Assembly (NCBI GenBank): GCA_002506175.1
Contig: DAXB01000071.1
Location: 1-15,790 of the forward strand
Origin: Methanomassiliicoccaceae archaeon UBA113
GTDB taxonomy: Archaea > Thermoplasmatota > Thermoplasmata > Methanomassiliicoccales > Methanomethylophilaceae
DNA: 15,790 nucleotides
Direction of reading: 5' to 3'
Shown here one piece after another: positions 9,073-15,609 of this stretch. The notes beneath the pieces are model-generated. The model was not told where the DNA came from. It did no database searches and saw only the letters and a list, made by a program, of their open reading frames with translations. The first letter of the stretch is position 1. Each line of letters starts with the position of its first letter. The position numbers and the translations under genes were made by a program.

Positions 9073-9362
9073 CGTTAGCACCGTTCGAAACGTCAATCAG
9101 CACAGCGTCAGACGTTTCTTGCATCCTGTATGACACGCGCGCATTTAATCTATTGGTCGGAAGTCCAAGAAACCATAATAGAACAGTTTGTAGACACTGC
9201 ATATTCCGTTATCGGTCACAGCAAGCATGATCGAAGACCGATCAAAAACTTCGGTCTGTCTGCTGATGTTTATGATGCTGACTCTTTCCAATGCACAGGA
9301 TGCACGCGGCCCTAGTCAACCGTACTAACATAAAATAAATATTAGTTAGATATCTTTAACTC
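9073..9362. other. Divergent intergenic region with inverted motif cluster
   Basis: About 290 bases separate the minus-strand surface gene from the plus-strand transporter. Both promoters must lie here. ATCGGTC (9211-9217), GACCGAT (9236-9242) and TCGGTCT (9251-9257) form alternating inverted copies, and TGATCG/CGATCA (9228-9233, 9239-9244) form a further small dyad. These could be regulator sites. A 61-codon reading frame at 9130-9315 is not convincing as a gene. Confidence 0.4.
9335..9342 (+). promoter_or_regulatory. Probable TATA box of the transporter gene
   Basis: ATAAATAT sits 21-28 bases upstream of the ATG at 9363, the distance expected if transcription begins at or next to the start codon, so the mRNA is probably leaderless. 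No Shine-Dalgarno sequence is present. The surrounding 14-mer ATAAATATTAGTTA (9335-9348) recurs upstream of mttB. Confidence 0.6.
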
Positions 9363-10487
9363 ATGGAGCTCCGCAGGTTCGTGAAAAAGGATCCAATTCT
9401 GATCATCTCAATTATACTTGCGGCCTTAACGCTTTTCGTATGTCCTCTGGATATCGTCATCTCGCATGACTACAGCAGAATTATGAAAACAATCTGCATC
9501 CTGTTCTGTTTCCTGATAATCGTTGAAGGACTGAAGGAATGCAATGCATTGAAGAAACTTGCCGAGAAGATTCTCATCGGAAAGAAGACAAGCTTAAGCC
9601 TCTGCTTCGCCCTAGTCTTCCTGCCATTCTTCACATCTATGGTCTTCACAAACGATGTTGCCTTGATAACATTCGTCCCGTTCGCGATTATGATTCTGAG
9701 AACAGCTCATCTGGAGTGCAGGATCCCTGTTGTACTGGTTCTCCAGACTATGGCCGCGAACATCGGGAGCAGCCTCACCCCGTTCGGTAATCCGCACAAC
9801 CTGTACATGTTCGGATTGTACGAGAAATACGGTTTCACTCTTCTAGAGTACGAGATCGCTCTCATCCCGATAGTTCTGGTCGGAGCATTGGTCTTGATTC
9901 TCCTGACGATGACCATAAAAAAAGAGAACATCGAATTCGAGATCGAGAAGAACAACGAGACCACTAGCAAGAAGAAACTGCTGGTCATCCTTATCCTTTT
10001 CATCATCTCCATATTGACAGTCATAGGAGTCGTCCCGTGGATACTCACCACAGTCATCGTTGCCATAGTGTTCGCACTGATGATGCCCCGGACATTCAAA
10101 ACCGTGAACTACGGAATCCTTCTGATATTCTTCTTCCTGTTCGTCTTCACGAACAACATAGCAAGCATCGAATCCATCAGCTCGGCCATAACACACCTGA
10201 CAGCCATGGACCCGATGCTGACGATTGTTGGAGTATCCCAGTTCACATCCAACGTGCCTTCCACAATCCTACTGGAGCAATTCACAATGGATTGGAAGGC
10301 CATCACCGTCGGAGCAGACATCGGAGGATTCGGAACACCCATCGCATCGATGGCTAGCGTCATCACCCTGAGCCTTTATCTGGCCGAGAAAGACTTGAAC
10401 GTCAAGAAATATCTCACGAAATACACGATATTCAACATCGTCATGCTAATAGCTCTGATCCCGACGTTCTACCTGCTGGTGCACTGA
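9363..10487 (+). CDS. SLC13/ArsB-type ion transporter (citrate transporter-like family)
   Basis: A 374-residue integral membrane protein with about ten hydrophobic segments, of the ion-transporter superfamily containing SLC13 (DASS), ArsB and NhaD. Motifs seen: FTNDVALITFVP (about 95-106); GSSLTPFGNPHNL (135-147), the family's first substrate-loop signature; SQFTSNVPST (292-301); and GGFGTPIAS (321-329), the mirrored motif of the second half. A charged loop (about 186-206) separates the halves. Members use ion gradients to move dicarboxylates, sulfate, arsenite or sodium; the substrate cannot be assigned, and nothing nearby points to arsenic. It is slightly shorter than usual (often 400-470 residues), but both halves look complete. 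The ATG at 9363 fits a leaderless start. It appears monocistronic; its TGA abuts the TGA of the opposing nuclease gene. Confidence 0.85.
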   Translation: MELRRFVKKDPILIISIILAALTLFVCPLDIVISHDYSRIMKTICILFCFLIIVEGLKECNALKKLAEKILIGKKTSLSLCFALVFLPFFTSMVFTNDVALITFVPFAIMILRTAHLECRIPVVLVLQTMAANIGSSLTPFGNPHNLYMFGLYEKYGFTLLEYEIALIPIVLVGALVLILLTMTIKKENIEFEIEKNNETTSKKKLLVILILFIISILTVIGVVPWILTTVIVAIVFALMMPRTFKTVNYGILLIFFFLFVFTNNIASIESISSAITHLTAMDPMLTIVGVSQFTSNVPSTILLEQFTMDWKAITVGADIGGFGTPIASMASVITLSLYLAEKDLNVKKYLTKYTIFNIVMLIALIPTFYLLVH

Positions 10488-11258
10488 TCATTTCTTCGGC
10501 TTATACGCCTTGAGGTACTTCAGGATCTCTTCATCCTTATCGGTCCATTCCGGGGTGTATCCGCCCTTGATATACTCGTTATACCAGTCTTCGCACTGCT
10601 TCATGTATCCCGACATCTCCAGCTTCGGGACCACAATGATCTTCGTATTATCTGATGTGGGGGTCCATTGCCTGGGACGGGCATAGTCCTCCTCCTGCAG
10701 GAAACCTACAAGGAAAACTATCTTATCCAGATGCGAAAGCTCCGCATAAAGGGAGGCCTGAAGCATATAGGACATGGGGATGTTGGAGAACCCGCCGTTC
10801 TCATCCTTCCATTTCTCCATGTCGTGCGAGGTCTTGATCTCAAGGATCGTATCTCTCTTCCCGTCGACCTGGATATATCCGTCCACCATACCTCCGAAGA
10901 CCTTCTCGTTATGGAAATGATCGTAACCGCATTGCTCCTTCGGAACCGGTTCCTCTATACCCACCTTGCTGTCTTCTGAGAGGGAAAGATATTCCCTAAG
11001 AAGAGACGGCCTCTCTTTCAGATAATCTCTGAGAACCGGTTCCAGGATATTTCCGGCATCGATGTACTTGTTCGGTTTGTCCCCAGGATAAAGTCCCGCG
11101 AGCTCGCATGCGACCTTGAAAGGGGTGGAGAACTCGCTCATCCCAAGTATGGGTCCAACCTTCGTCCCTGTGATCTTCTTGAACCTATAGATGTCGAAGA
11201 TTACTGTTTTCTCTTCGTCGTCTATCTCGACTATGCTTGCCCTTCCATCGAATGCCAT
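10488..11258 (-). CDS. YqaJ/lambda-exonuclease-type PD-(D/E)XK nuclease
   Basis: A predicted 256-residue nuclease. The catalytic pattern is visible: E73 in GNILEPVLRDYL, D126 in GGMVDGYI, E140 and K142 in ILEIKTS, and a later Q in YMLQASLYAEL. This order is typical of YqaJ-like viral recombinases and lambda exonuclease, which degrade one strand of duplex DNA for recombination, and of related Cas4/RecB-type nucleases. No Cys cluster for an iron-sulfur centre, helicase or annealing protein is seen nearby, so its pathway is open. I prefer the ATG at 11258 because homology-like sequence begins there and an A/T-rich box sits about 26 bases upstream; an ATG at 11312 would add 18 residues. It may be a domesticated phage gene. 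Its stop abuts that of the converging transporter gene. Confidence 0.75.
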   Translation of the reverse strand: MAFDGRASIVEIDDEEKTVIFDIYRFKKITGTKVGPILGMSEFSTPFKVACELAGLYPGDKPNKYIDAGNILEPVLRDYLKERPSLLREYLSLSEDSKVGIEEPVPKEQCGYDHFHNEKVFGGMVDGYIQVDGKRDTILEIKTSHDMEKWKDENGGFSNIPMSYMLQASLYAELSHLDKIVFLVGFLQEEDYARPRQWTPTSDNTKIIVVPKLEMSGYMKQCEDWYNEYIKGGYTPEWTDKDEEILKYLKAYKPKK

Positions 11259-11347
11259 ATATTTTGTGATGATGTGAAGAATAAAAACATTACCTTGGCA
11301 TCTGTGAATCATACTAAAAATGACATAAATGTATCAAGATGGGCCCC

Positions 11348-11857
11348 TCATACCCTTCCGTTGTGGATATCCTCATACTCGCGAACGGTAGAATCCATCT
11401 CTTCAGCCGTTAACTCCCCCTGGATGAACATCGTGTCGAACCAGTAATCATCAGATATTACCTGGATGCCTGTGGGGATACCTCCGTTGCGCTGATAGAA
11501 CCTGCTGCGCCTAACCCTCATGTCGTAATCCTCTGCATTCGGATCGCATGGCTCCAGAACGAGGAAGATCCTCTTCCCTGCGTTTATCTCTCTGAATCTA
11601 TCGAGTATCCGAACCCCGTAGCCCTTGTTGCGCTTCTCAGGATCCGTGGCAAGGTAGATGAAGAACACCCTGTCCTCGGAGGTGTATTGATAGGTCAGTC
11701 CCACGAACCCGTCATCATAATAAGTGTATAGGGCAGCGCCTTTGTCCATGGCCCTCTGGAGGTTCTCCCTGGGAATCTTCTCTGTCTCGGAGAAAGAGAC
11801 CTGATATAGGTTCCAAAAATCCTCGGTCACTGCCATCTCCCTGCGACACTGGATCAT
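11348..11857 (-). CDS. GNAT-family N-acetyltransferase
   Basis: Up to 169 residues. The acetyl-CoA binding signature is visible as IYLATDPEKRNKGYGVRIL (about 67-85, with RNKGYG as the Q/RxxGxG/A motif). A later SRFYQRNGG (118-126) matches the conserved motif B region of GNAT enzymes. It would transfer an acetyl group from acetyl-CoA to an amine; the substrate cannot be told. It is the last gene of a three-gene operon, its first ATG overlapping the upstream stop (ATGA). Internal starts exist: ATG at 11836, immediately after GGGAG, and GTG at 11830, six bases after GGGAG, which has the best spacing. The true N-terminus may therefore be seven to nine residues shorter. Confidence 0.8.
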   Translation of the reverse strand: MIQCRREMAVTEDFWNLYQVSFSETEKIPRENLQRAMDKGAALYTYYDDGFVGLTYQYTSEDRVFFIYLATDPEKRNKGYGVRILDRFREINAGKRIFLVLEPCDPNAEDYDMRVRRSRFYQRNGGIPTGIQVISDDYWFDTMFIQGELTAEEMDSTVREYEDIHNGRV

Positions 11858-12573
11858 AGCTTCAGCAACCTGTACAGTTCCTCGCGTTCGGATTTGGATA
11901 TGTTCCTATAGCGGCCCTCTTTGAGATTCCCCAGCTCTATGTTCATGACCCTTACACGCTGGAGCCTCTGGACATCGTAACCGAAATACTCGCACATCCT
12001 GCGGATCTGCCTGTTGAGCCCCTGCTTGAGGATGATTCTGAATGTCCTGTCATCCATCTTCTCGACGAAGCACTTCTTGGTGATCCTGTCCTCCAGGATG
12101 GGGACCCCTCCGGCCATGCCCCTGATGAAAGCATCGTCCACGGGCTTGTCCACCGTGACGATGTACTCCTTCTCATGCTCCCCGCGGGAGCGCATGATCT
12201 GGTTGGCTAGCTCCCCGTTGTTCGTCATCAGGAGGAGGCCCTGAGAATCCTTGTCGAGCCTTCCTATGGAGTATATCCTCTTGGGGTACCCTATGTAATC
12301 AATGACATTGTCCTTGTCCTCCGGATTGGATGTACACGTTATGCCCCTGGGCTTGTTGAACACCAGGATGATGTCCTCGACCTCCTTCTCAATGATCTTT
12401 CCGTCCACAGCGACGGTATCCTCCTCGAACACTCTGTCGCCTAAGACGGCGGGTTTGCCGTTTATGGTCACCCTGCCTTCCTCGATAAATTTGTCCGCCG
12501 CCCTTCTCGAAGCTACACCCGCTTCGCTGATGAACTTGTTGAGACGGACACCGTCATCGGACAAGAGCTTCAC
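11854..12573 (-). CDS. RsuA/RluB-family rRNA pseudouridine synthase
   Basis: About 239 residues. An N-terminal S4 RNA-binding domain (RLNKFISEAGVASRRAADKFI, VTINGKPA) is followed by a pseudouridine synthase domain. GRLDKDSQGLLLMTNNGE contains the catalytic Asp (about D107), and GLNRQIRRMCEYFG is a second hallmark. The enzyme isomerises a specific uridine in ribosomal RNA; the target site cannot be read here. Archaea mainly use guide-directed Cbf5 for this, so the gene is probably of bacterial origin. I chose the GTG at 12573, whose GTGA overlaps the upstream stop; TTG at 12564 lies eight bases after GGGAG and gives a typical short N-terminus, while ATG at 12606 would overlap the upstream gene by 37 bases. 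Downstream it overlaps the GNAT gene by four bases. Confidence 0.85.
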   Translation of the reverse strand: MKLLSDDGVRLNKFISEAGVASRRAADKFIEEGRVTINGKPAVLGDRVFEEDTVAVDGKIIEKEVEDIILVFNKPRGITCTSNPEDKDNVIDYIGYPKRIYSIGRLDKDSQGLLLMTNNGELANQIMRSRGEHEKEYIVTVDKPVDDAFIRGMAGGVPILEDRITKKCFVEKMDDRTFRIILKQGLNRQIRRMCEYFGYDVQRLQRVRVMNIELGNLKEGRYRNISKSEREELYRLLKL

Positions 12574-13253
12574 TCCCTGACGGTGGCTTCCGCGGACTGG
12601 ATACATTTTGTGAGAACAGAATATGCGCTGATCATATCGCTCTCGTTCACGATGAAAATGGTATCAGTGTGACAGCTTACAGTCTCCTCCAGATTGATTC
12701 CGGCATCGGACAGGTTGGTGATCAGATATGCGATGACTCCGCTCGTGTTCACGATCATCTCGGGAGATTTCACAGCGATCTCGACGAGGTTCTCCCTTAC
12801 CTTGATTATGTTCAGCATGCCAACGGCATCGATGATTCTGTCCTTGAGAGTACGGTCTGCGATGATGGTCACCGCGGATGCGGACTGAACGCACTGCATG
12901 ATCGAGTTTTCGTTCCAGCAATCCTTGAAAAGACTGTCCATCTTGTGGAAGACCGCCCAATCGTTCTTCGCTGTGACAATGCATGTCTTAGTCCTCATCT
13001 CGAGCCTGCTGTCTTTGAGAATCCTCAGGATACTCAGCTCATGGTCTGTGGTGGTGTTAAGCCTTGAAGCATAACGGCGGCATGCGATCATAACTGCTTC
13101 CTCATTGTCGACACCGATGTCCTTCATAATCATCCTGGCTAATGACGAATAATTAACCAGCCCTTTGGCGACGCAATCCTTGACACTAGGGTGCGAATCT
13201 ATGTAGATTCTTGTCTTCTCCGCGAGACTTTCCTTCATCTCACCTTTGACCAT
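12570..13253 (-). CDS. ACT-domain protein, putative regulator
   Basis: A 227-residue protein of a type common in archaea. The N-terminal part (about 22-65, CVAKGLVNYSSLARMIM then EEAVMIACRRYA) looks like a small helical, winged-helix-like domain. The remainder has two alternating strand/helix segments: about 87-150, and a clearer ACT domain at about 156-215 (ENLVEIAVKSPEMI, GVIAYLITNLSDAGINLEE, DTIFIVNESD). ACT domains bind amino acids or other small ligands and control enzymes or transcription factors. No catalytic motif is seen. It is the first gene of the operon with the pseudouridine synthase and acetyltransferase. The ATG at 13253 has no ribosome site but an A/T-rich ATTAATA about 25 bases upstream, so it may be leaderless; ATG at 13238 is an alternative. 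Ligand and target are unknown. Confidence 0.7.
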   Translation of the reverse strand: MVKGEMKESLAEKTRIYIDSHPSVKDCVAKGLVNYSSLARMIMKDIGVDNEEAVMIACRRYASRLNTTTDHELSILRILKDSRLEMRTKTCIVTAKNDWAVFHKMDSLFKDCWNENSIMQCVQSASAVTIIADRTLKDRIIDAVGMLNIIKVRENLVEIAVKSPEMIVNTSGVIAYLITNLSDAGINLEETVSCHTDTIFIVNESDMISAYSVLTKCIQSAEATVRE

Positions 13254-13576
13254 ACATGAGTGTAAGTATGGCGAGTATTAATGTTTAATCTCGAACACAT
13301 TTCAAAATGATAGTCTGAAATATACACAGTCAGTAATCTTAACGAAAACATCGGCAAATGCCTGGAAACTGAATCCAAAACAAAGACTTTATTCAAGAAA
13401 CCTTAACTAATCTTCACTTTTTTCATGGTTGATATAATTAAAATAAATTAATCAAAAATTCACATTGTCTCTGCTTACAATTTGTTAATTTATCGTATAA
13501 TATATAATTAAGTACGAAAAACAAAGAGATAGACACAGATAAAATAGGTAACAAATACTAATCTTTCTGACAATAC

Positions 13577-13584
13577 ATAAATAT
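13577..13584 (+). promoter_or_regulatory. Probable TATA box of mttB
   Basis: ATAAATAT begins the 14-mer ATAAATATTAGTTA (13577-13590), also found upstream of the transporter gene. Transcription would begin near 13605-13610, giving a leader of about 30-35 bases that contains the ribosome site. The inverted motif GTTAAGATTACT overlaps its downstream edge, a good place for a repressor or activator. Confidence 0.6.
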
Positions 13585-13627
13585 TAGTTAAGATTACTTA
13601 CCAATCAATCAACCGAGACATCGGTAT

Positions 13628-13632
13628 GGAGG
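13628..13632 (+). promoter_or_regulatory. Strong Shine-Dalgarno site of mttB
   Basis: GGAGG with a seven-base spacer (AATCACA) precedes the ATG at 13640. It fixes the mttB start and is the best ribosome site in the window, as expected for a highly expressed catabolic enzyme. Confidence 0.9.
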
Positions 13633-13639
13633 AATCACA

Positions 13640-15094
13640 ATGAAAACACCTGGATTCACTGTACTCACAAAGGACGACATGGATCAGATCCATGAGGCCA
13701 CATGCAAAGTACTCGCAAACCCCGGAATCCTCATCAACCATGAGGGTGCCAGGAAACTCTGTAAAGCAGCAGGATGCGACGTCGACGACACAACCAAGGT
13801 CGTCAAGTTCCCCAAAGCACTCGTTGAGGACTGTCTCAAGAAGTGCCCCAAGTCCTTCACACTCTACAGCCGTAACGGAAAGAAAGATGTCAAGATGACC
13901 GGCGACGGATCAGTCATCAACTACACCACCTTCGGTATCGGTGTCAAGATGACCAACTATGTCTCCCCCGGAGTCTACGAGAACAGGGCAAGTACCCTGA
14001 AGGACATCGCAGAGATCGCAAAGGTTGTCGACGCATGTGACAATGTCGACGAGATCTGCCAGCCCGTTACCGCACTGGACTACGCAACAGCAGACTGCTG
14101 CCGTACAATCCGTGAGGTCGACGCTGTTATGAGCAACTCGGTCAAGCCCTTCTGGCAGGACACCGAGTGGCAGTACATGGACATCTACTACGACTACGAG
14201 GTAGCATGCTACGGCGGAGACGAGGAGGAGGCAAGGAAGAAGCCTTTCCTCATGCCCTGCGGATGCCCCTCCAGTCCTCTCCAGATCGACTTCGCTGCTG
14301 CTGAGATCTACACCCAGTCTGCAAAATACGGAATGCCTGTCATGGTTCTCTCCATGGCAATGGGAGCAGCTTCGTCACCCATCTTCCTCGCAGGAACACT
14401 CGTTACCCACAACGCAGAGGTTCTCGCCGGAATCATCCTCGCCCAGCTGTCCACACCCGGATGCCAGGTCGTCTACGGAAGTTCCACCACAGAATTCGAC
14501 TTCTTCTACAACTCGTCCCCTGTCGGATCCCCCGAACTCGGACTCATCAGTGCAGGAGTCGCACAGCTCGCACAGTACTACGGTCTGCCCAGCACGACCG
14601 CCGGCGTATAGACCGACGCAAAAGTGCCCAGCAACCAGTCCGGACACGAGAAGACCATAACAGCTATTCTCCCCCAGCTCGTCGGAGCAAGCAACATCTA
14701 TGGATGCGGAATGCTCGAGCTCGGAATGTCATTCAGCAAGGAGCAGCTCGTCATCGATAACGATATCATCGGAATGATGAAGTACGCAAAACAGGGAATC
14801 GAAGTCACCCCCAAGACACTCGGATACGAGTCCATCAGGGATGTCGGAATCGGTAACAACTTCATCGGAATCCCCGACACAATGGCAAACATCGATCTCC
14901 CCTCGCACCCCGAGGTCTTCGACCGTAACATGTACGACTCTTGGGTCGGACAGGGATCGAAGTCTGATGTCGATCTTGCAGCAGAGCGCGTGAAGGACAT
15001 TCTGGCCAACTACCAGTGCGACCCGATCGCCCACCGCGACCTTGTCGATGCAGTCATCAAGAAGGCAGACGACAGGTTCCACCACAAGATCTGA
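13640..15094 (+). CDS. mttB: Trimethylamine methyltransferase MttB, with in-frame amber (pyrrolysine) codon
   Basis: The gene encodes 484 residues if TAG at 14609-14611 is read as an amino acid (residue 324); it ends at TGA 15092-15094. Known archaeal MttB proteins are about 495 residues with pyrrolysine near position 334, so length and position fit. N-terminal family features include HEATCKVLANPGI, KAAGCDVDD, VVKFPKALVEDCLKKCP and FTLYSRNG (about 18-79). The segments GLPSTTAGV before the amber codon and TDAKVPSN after it match the active-site loop, and the 160 codons beyond continue the family (ASNIYGCGMLELG; LPSHPEVFDRNMYDSW). MttB uses pyrrolysine to move a methyl group from trimethylamine to its corrinoid partner in the cytoplasm, feeding methyl-CoM formation. 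A corrinoid gene begins 515 bases downstream. Naive calling would split it into 323- and 156-residue fragments. Other methylamine enzymes differ in sequence and amber position. Confidence 0.93.
14609..14611 (+). other. In-frame amber codon, probable pyrrolysine site
   Basis: TAG lies in frame between codon 323 and the downstream coding segment, with no other interruption. Family-specific protein sequence continues on both sides without frame change, and codon use is alike (C- and A-ending, GGA and ATC rich). Pyrrolysine insertion is established for archaeal MttB. pylT/pylS are not in the window. Confidence 0.93.
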
Positions 15095-15107
15095 AATTAA
15101 ACAATCG

Positions 15108-15144
15108 GACTTGTCGGGATTGGTTCAACCTATCCCGACAAGTC
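15108..15144 (+). terminator. Long perfect hairpin after mttB
   Basis: GACTTGTCGGGAT (15108-15120) pairs with ATCCCGACAAGTC (15132-15144) around an 11-base loop; a G-U and a C-G pair can extend the stem to 15. It begins 13 bases after the mttB stop. There is no T-run directly after it, so it could protect the mRNA 3' end as well as terminate. Confidence 0.65.
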
Positions 15145-15176
15145 TGCGCCATACCCCTCCTAGCCCCTATATGGGC

Positions 15177-15208
15177 ACCCTATCCGCAGACATCCATGCG
15201 GATAGGGT
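15177..15208 (+). terminator. Second perfect hairpin downstream of mttB
   Basis: ACCCTATCCGCA (15177-15188) pairs with TGCGGATAGGGT (15197-15208) around an eight-base loop. It lies 32 bases after the first hairpin and is unrelated in sequence. The following CCTCCAAAAACG is not a T-tail, but A/T-rich sequence begins soon after. It may act with the first hairpin as a tandem terminator or RNA-stability element. Confidence 0.55.
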
Positions 15209-15554
15209 CCTCCAAAAACGTATTCAAATAATTCATGTTTCTTTTACAATCACCTATTGTTTTCCAACGTAGTGAATTTTTATTAACCATATTTTCACTG
15301 GTCGATAGATAACATTTAATGTGAAAAATCAACTTAATAAACACATTCTATTCTAAAAAAATCGCACTAATAACACTGTAAAAAATATTGATTATTGTTT
15401 TTTTTACAACAATAATATACAATTATAGATGAAAAAATTGCGAGATTTACACCCATATTTAAAAATTCCCTAAAAAATAAAATTCGTAAGAAAATGCGAT
15501 AAGATCATTTTACAAACGGCTTCTTTTCTGATACATTGAGGGAAGATAACGGTA

Positions 15555-15565
15555 ACATATATTAA
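15555..15565 (+). promoter_or_regulatory. Probable TATA box of the corrinoid protein gene
   Basis: ACATATATTAA lies about 45-55 bases before the ATG at 15610, predicting a start of transcription near 15585-15590 and a short leader holding GGTGA. The next bases include TTAACTAA, the complement of TTAGTTAA seen at the mttB promoter. Confidence 0.5.
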
Positions 15566-15600
15566 CTAAAAAAATTATCATTAAATTTACCTAACTAAAT

Positions 15601-15605
15601 GGTGA
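15601..15605 (+). promoter_or_regulatory. Ribosome site of the corrinoid protein gene
   Basis: GGTGA, part of the archaeal anti-16S consensus GGAGGTGAT, lies four bases before the ATG at 15610 and supports that start. Confidence 0.7.
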
Positions 15606-15609
15606 AATA

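Larger units (their letters stand above)
13254..13639. other. A/T-rich divergent promoter region between the ACT operon and mttB
   Basis: These 386 bases contain no credible gene. They hold four copies of a TAATCTT-type motif: AGTAATCTTAAC (13332-13343), ACTAATCTT (13406-13414), ACTAATCTT (13557-13565) and, on the other strand, GTTAAGATTACT (13587-13598). The first and last are exact 12-base inverted copies. Several A/T-rich runs, including ATAATATATAATTAA near 13497, could hold extra promoter elements. The size fits a regulated catabolic promoter. Confidence 0.55.
15095..15609. other. Non-coding region between mttB and the corrinoid gene
   Basis: These 515 bases hold no credible gene. The first 120 contain two strong hairpins (annotated separately). 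From about 15225 the sequence is very A/T-rich, with a weak hairpin ATTATTGTT/AACAATAAT (15391-15399, 15408-15416) around a T-run. The last 60 bases hold the next gene's promoter. The length and A/T bias suggest that mttB and the corrinoid gene are separately transcribed. Confidence 0.6.

Noticed and set aside
9130..9315. A 61-codon reading frame with GHSKHDRRP, which loosely recalls the GxSKDxRP segment of IS1634-type transposases
   Set aside because: It is short, lies in the divergent promoter region, lacks a ribosome site and shows no terminal repeats. The likeness is a few residues only; a protein search would decide.
13440..13520. Very A/T-rich stretch as a possible replication origin
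   Set aside because: No origin-recognition-type repeats and no cdc6/orc1 gene are present; promoter sequence explains it better.
14375..14647. Reading frames on the minus strand across the mttB amber codon
   Set aside because: They lie opposite strongly conserved mttB sequence, including the active-site region, and look like no known protein.
14612..14660. A structured PYLIS-like element after the mttB amber codon
   Set aside because: I could not find a convincing stem just downstream, and such an element is not required for MttB read-through in general.
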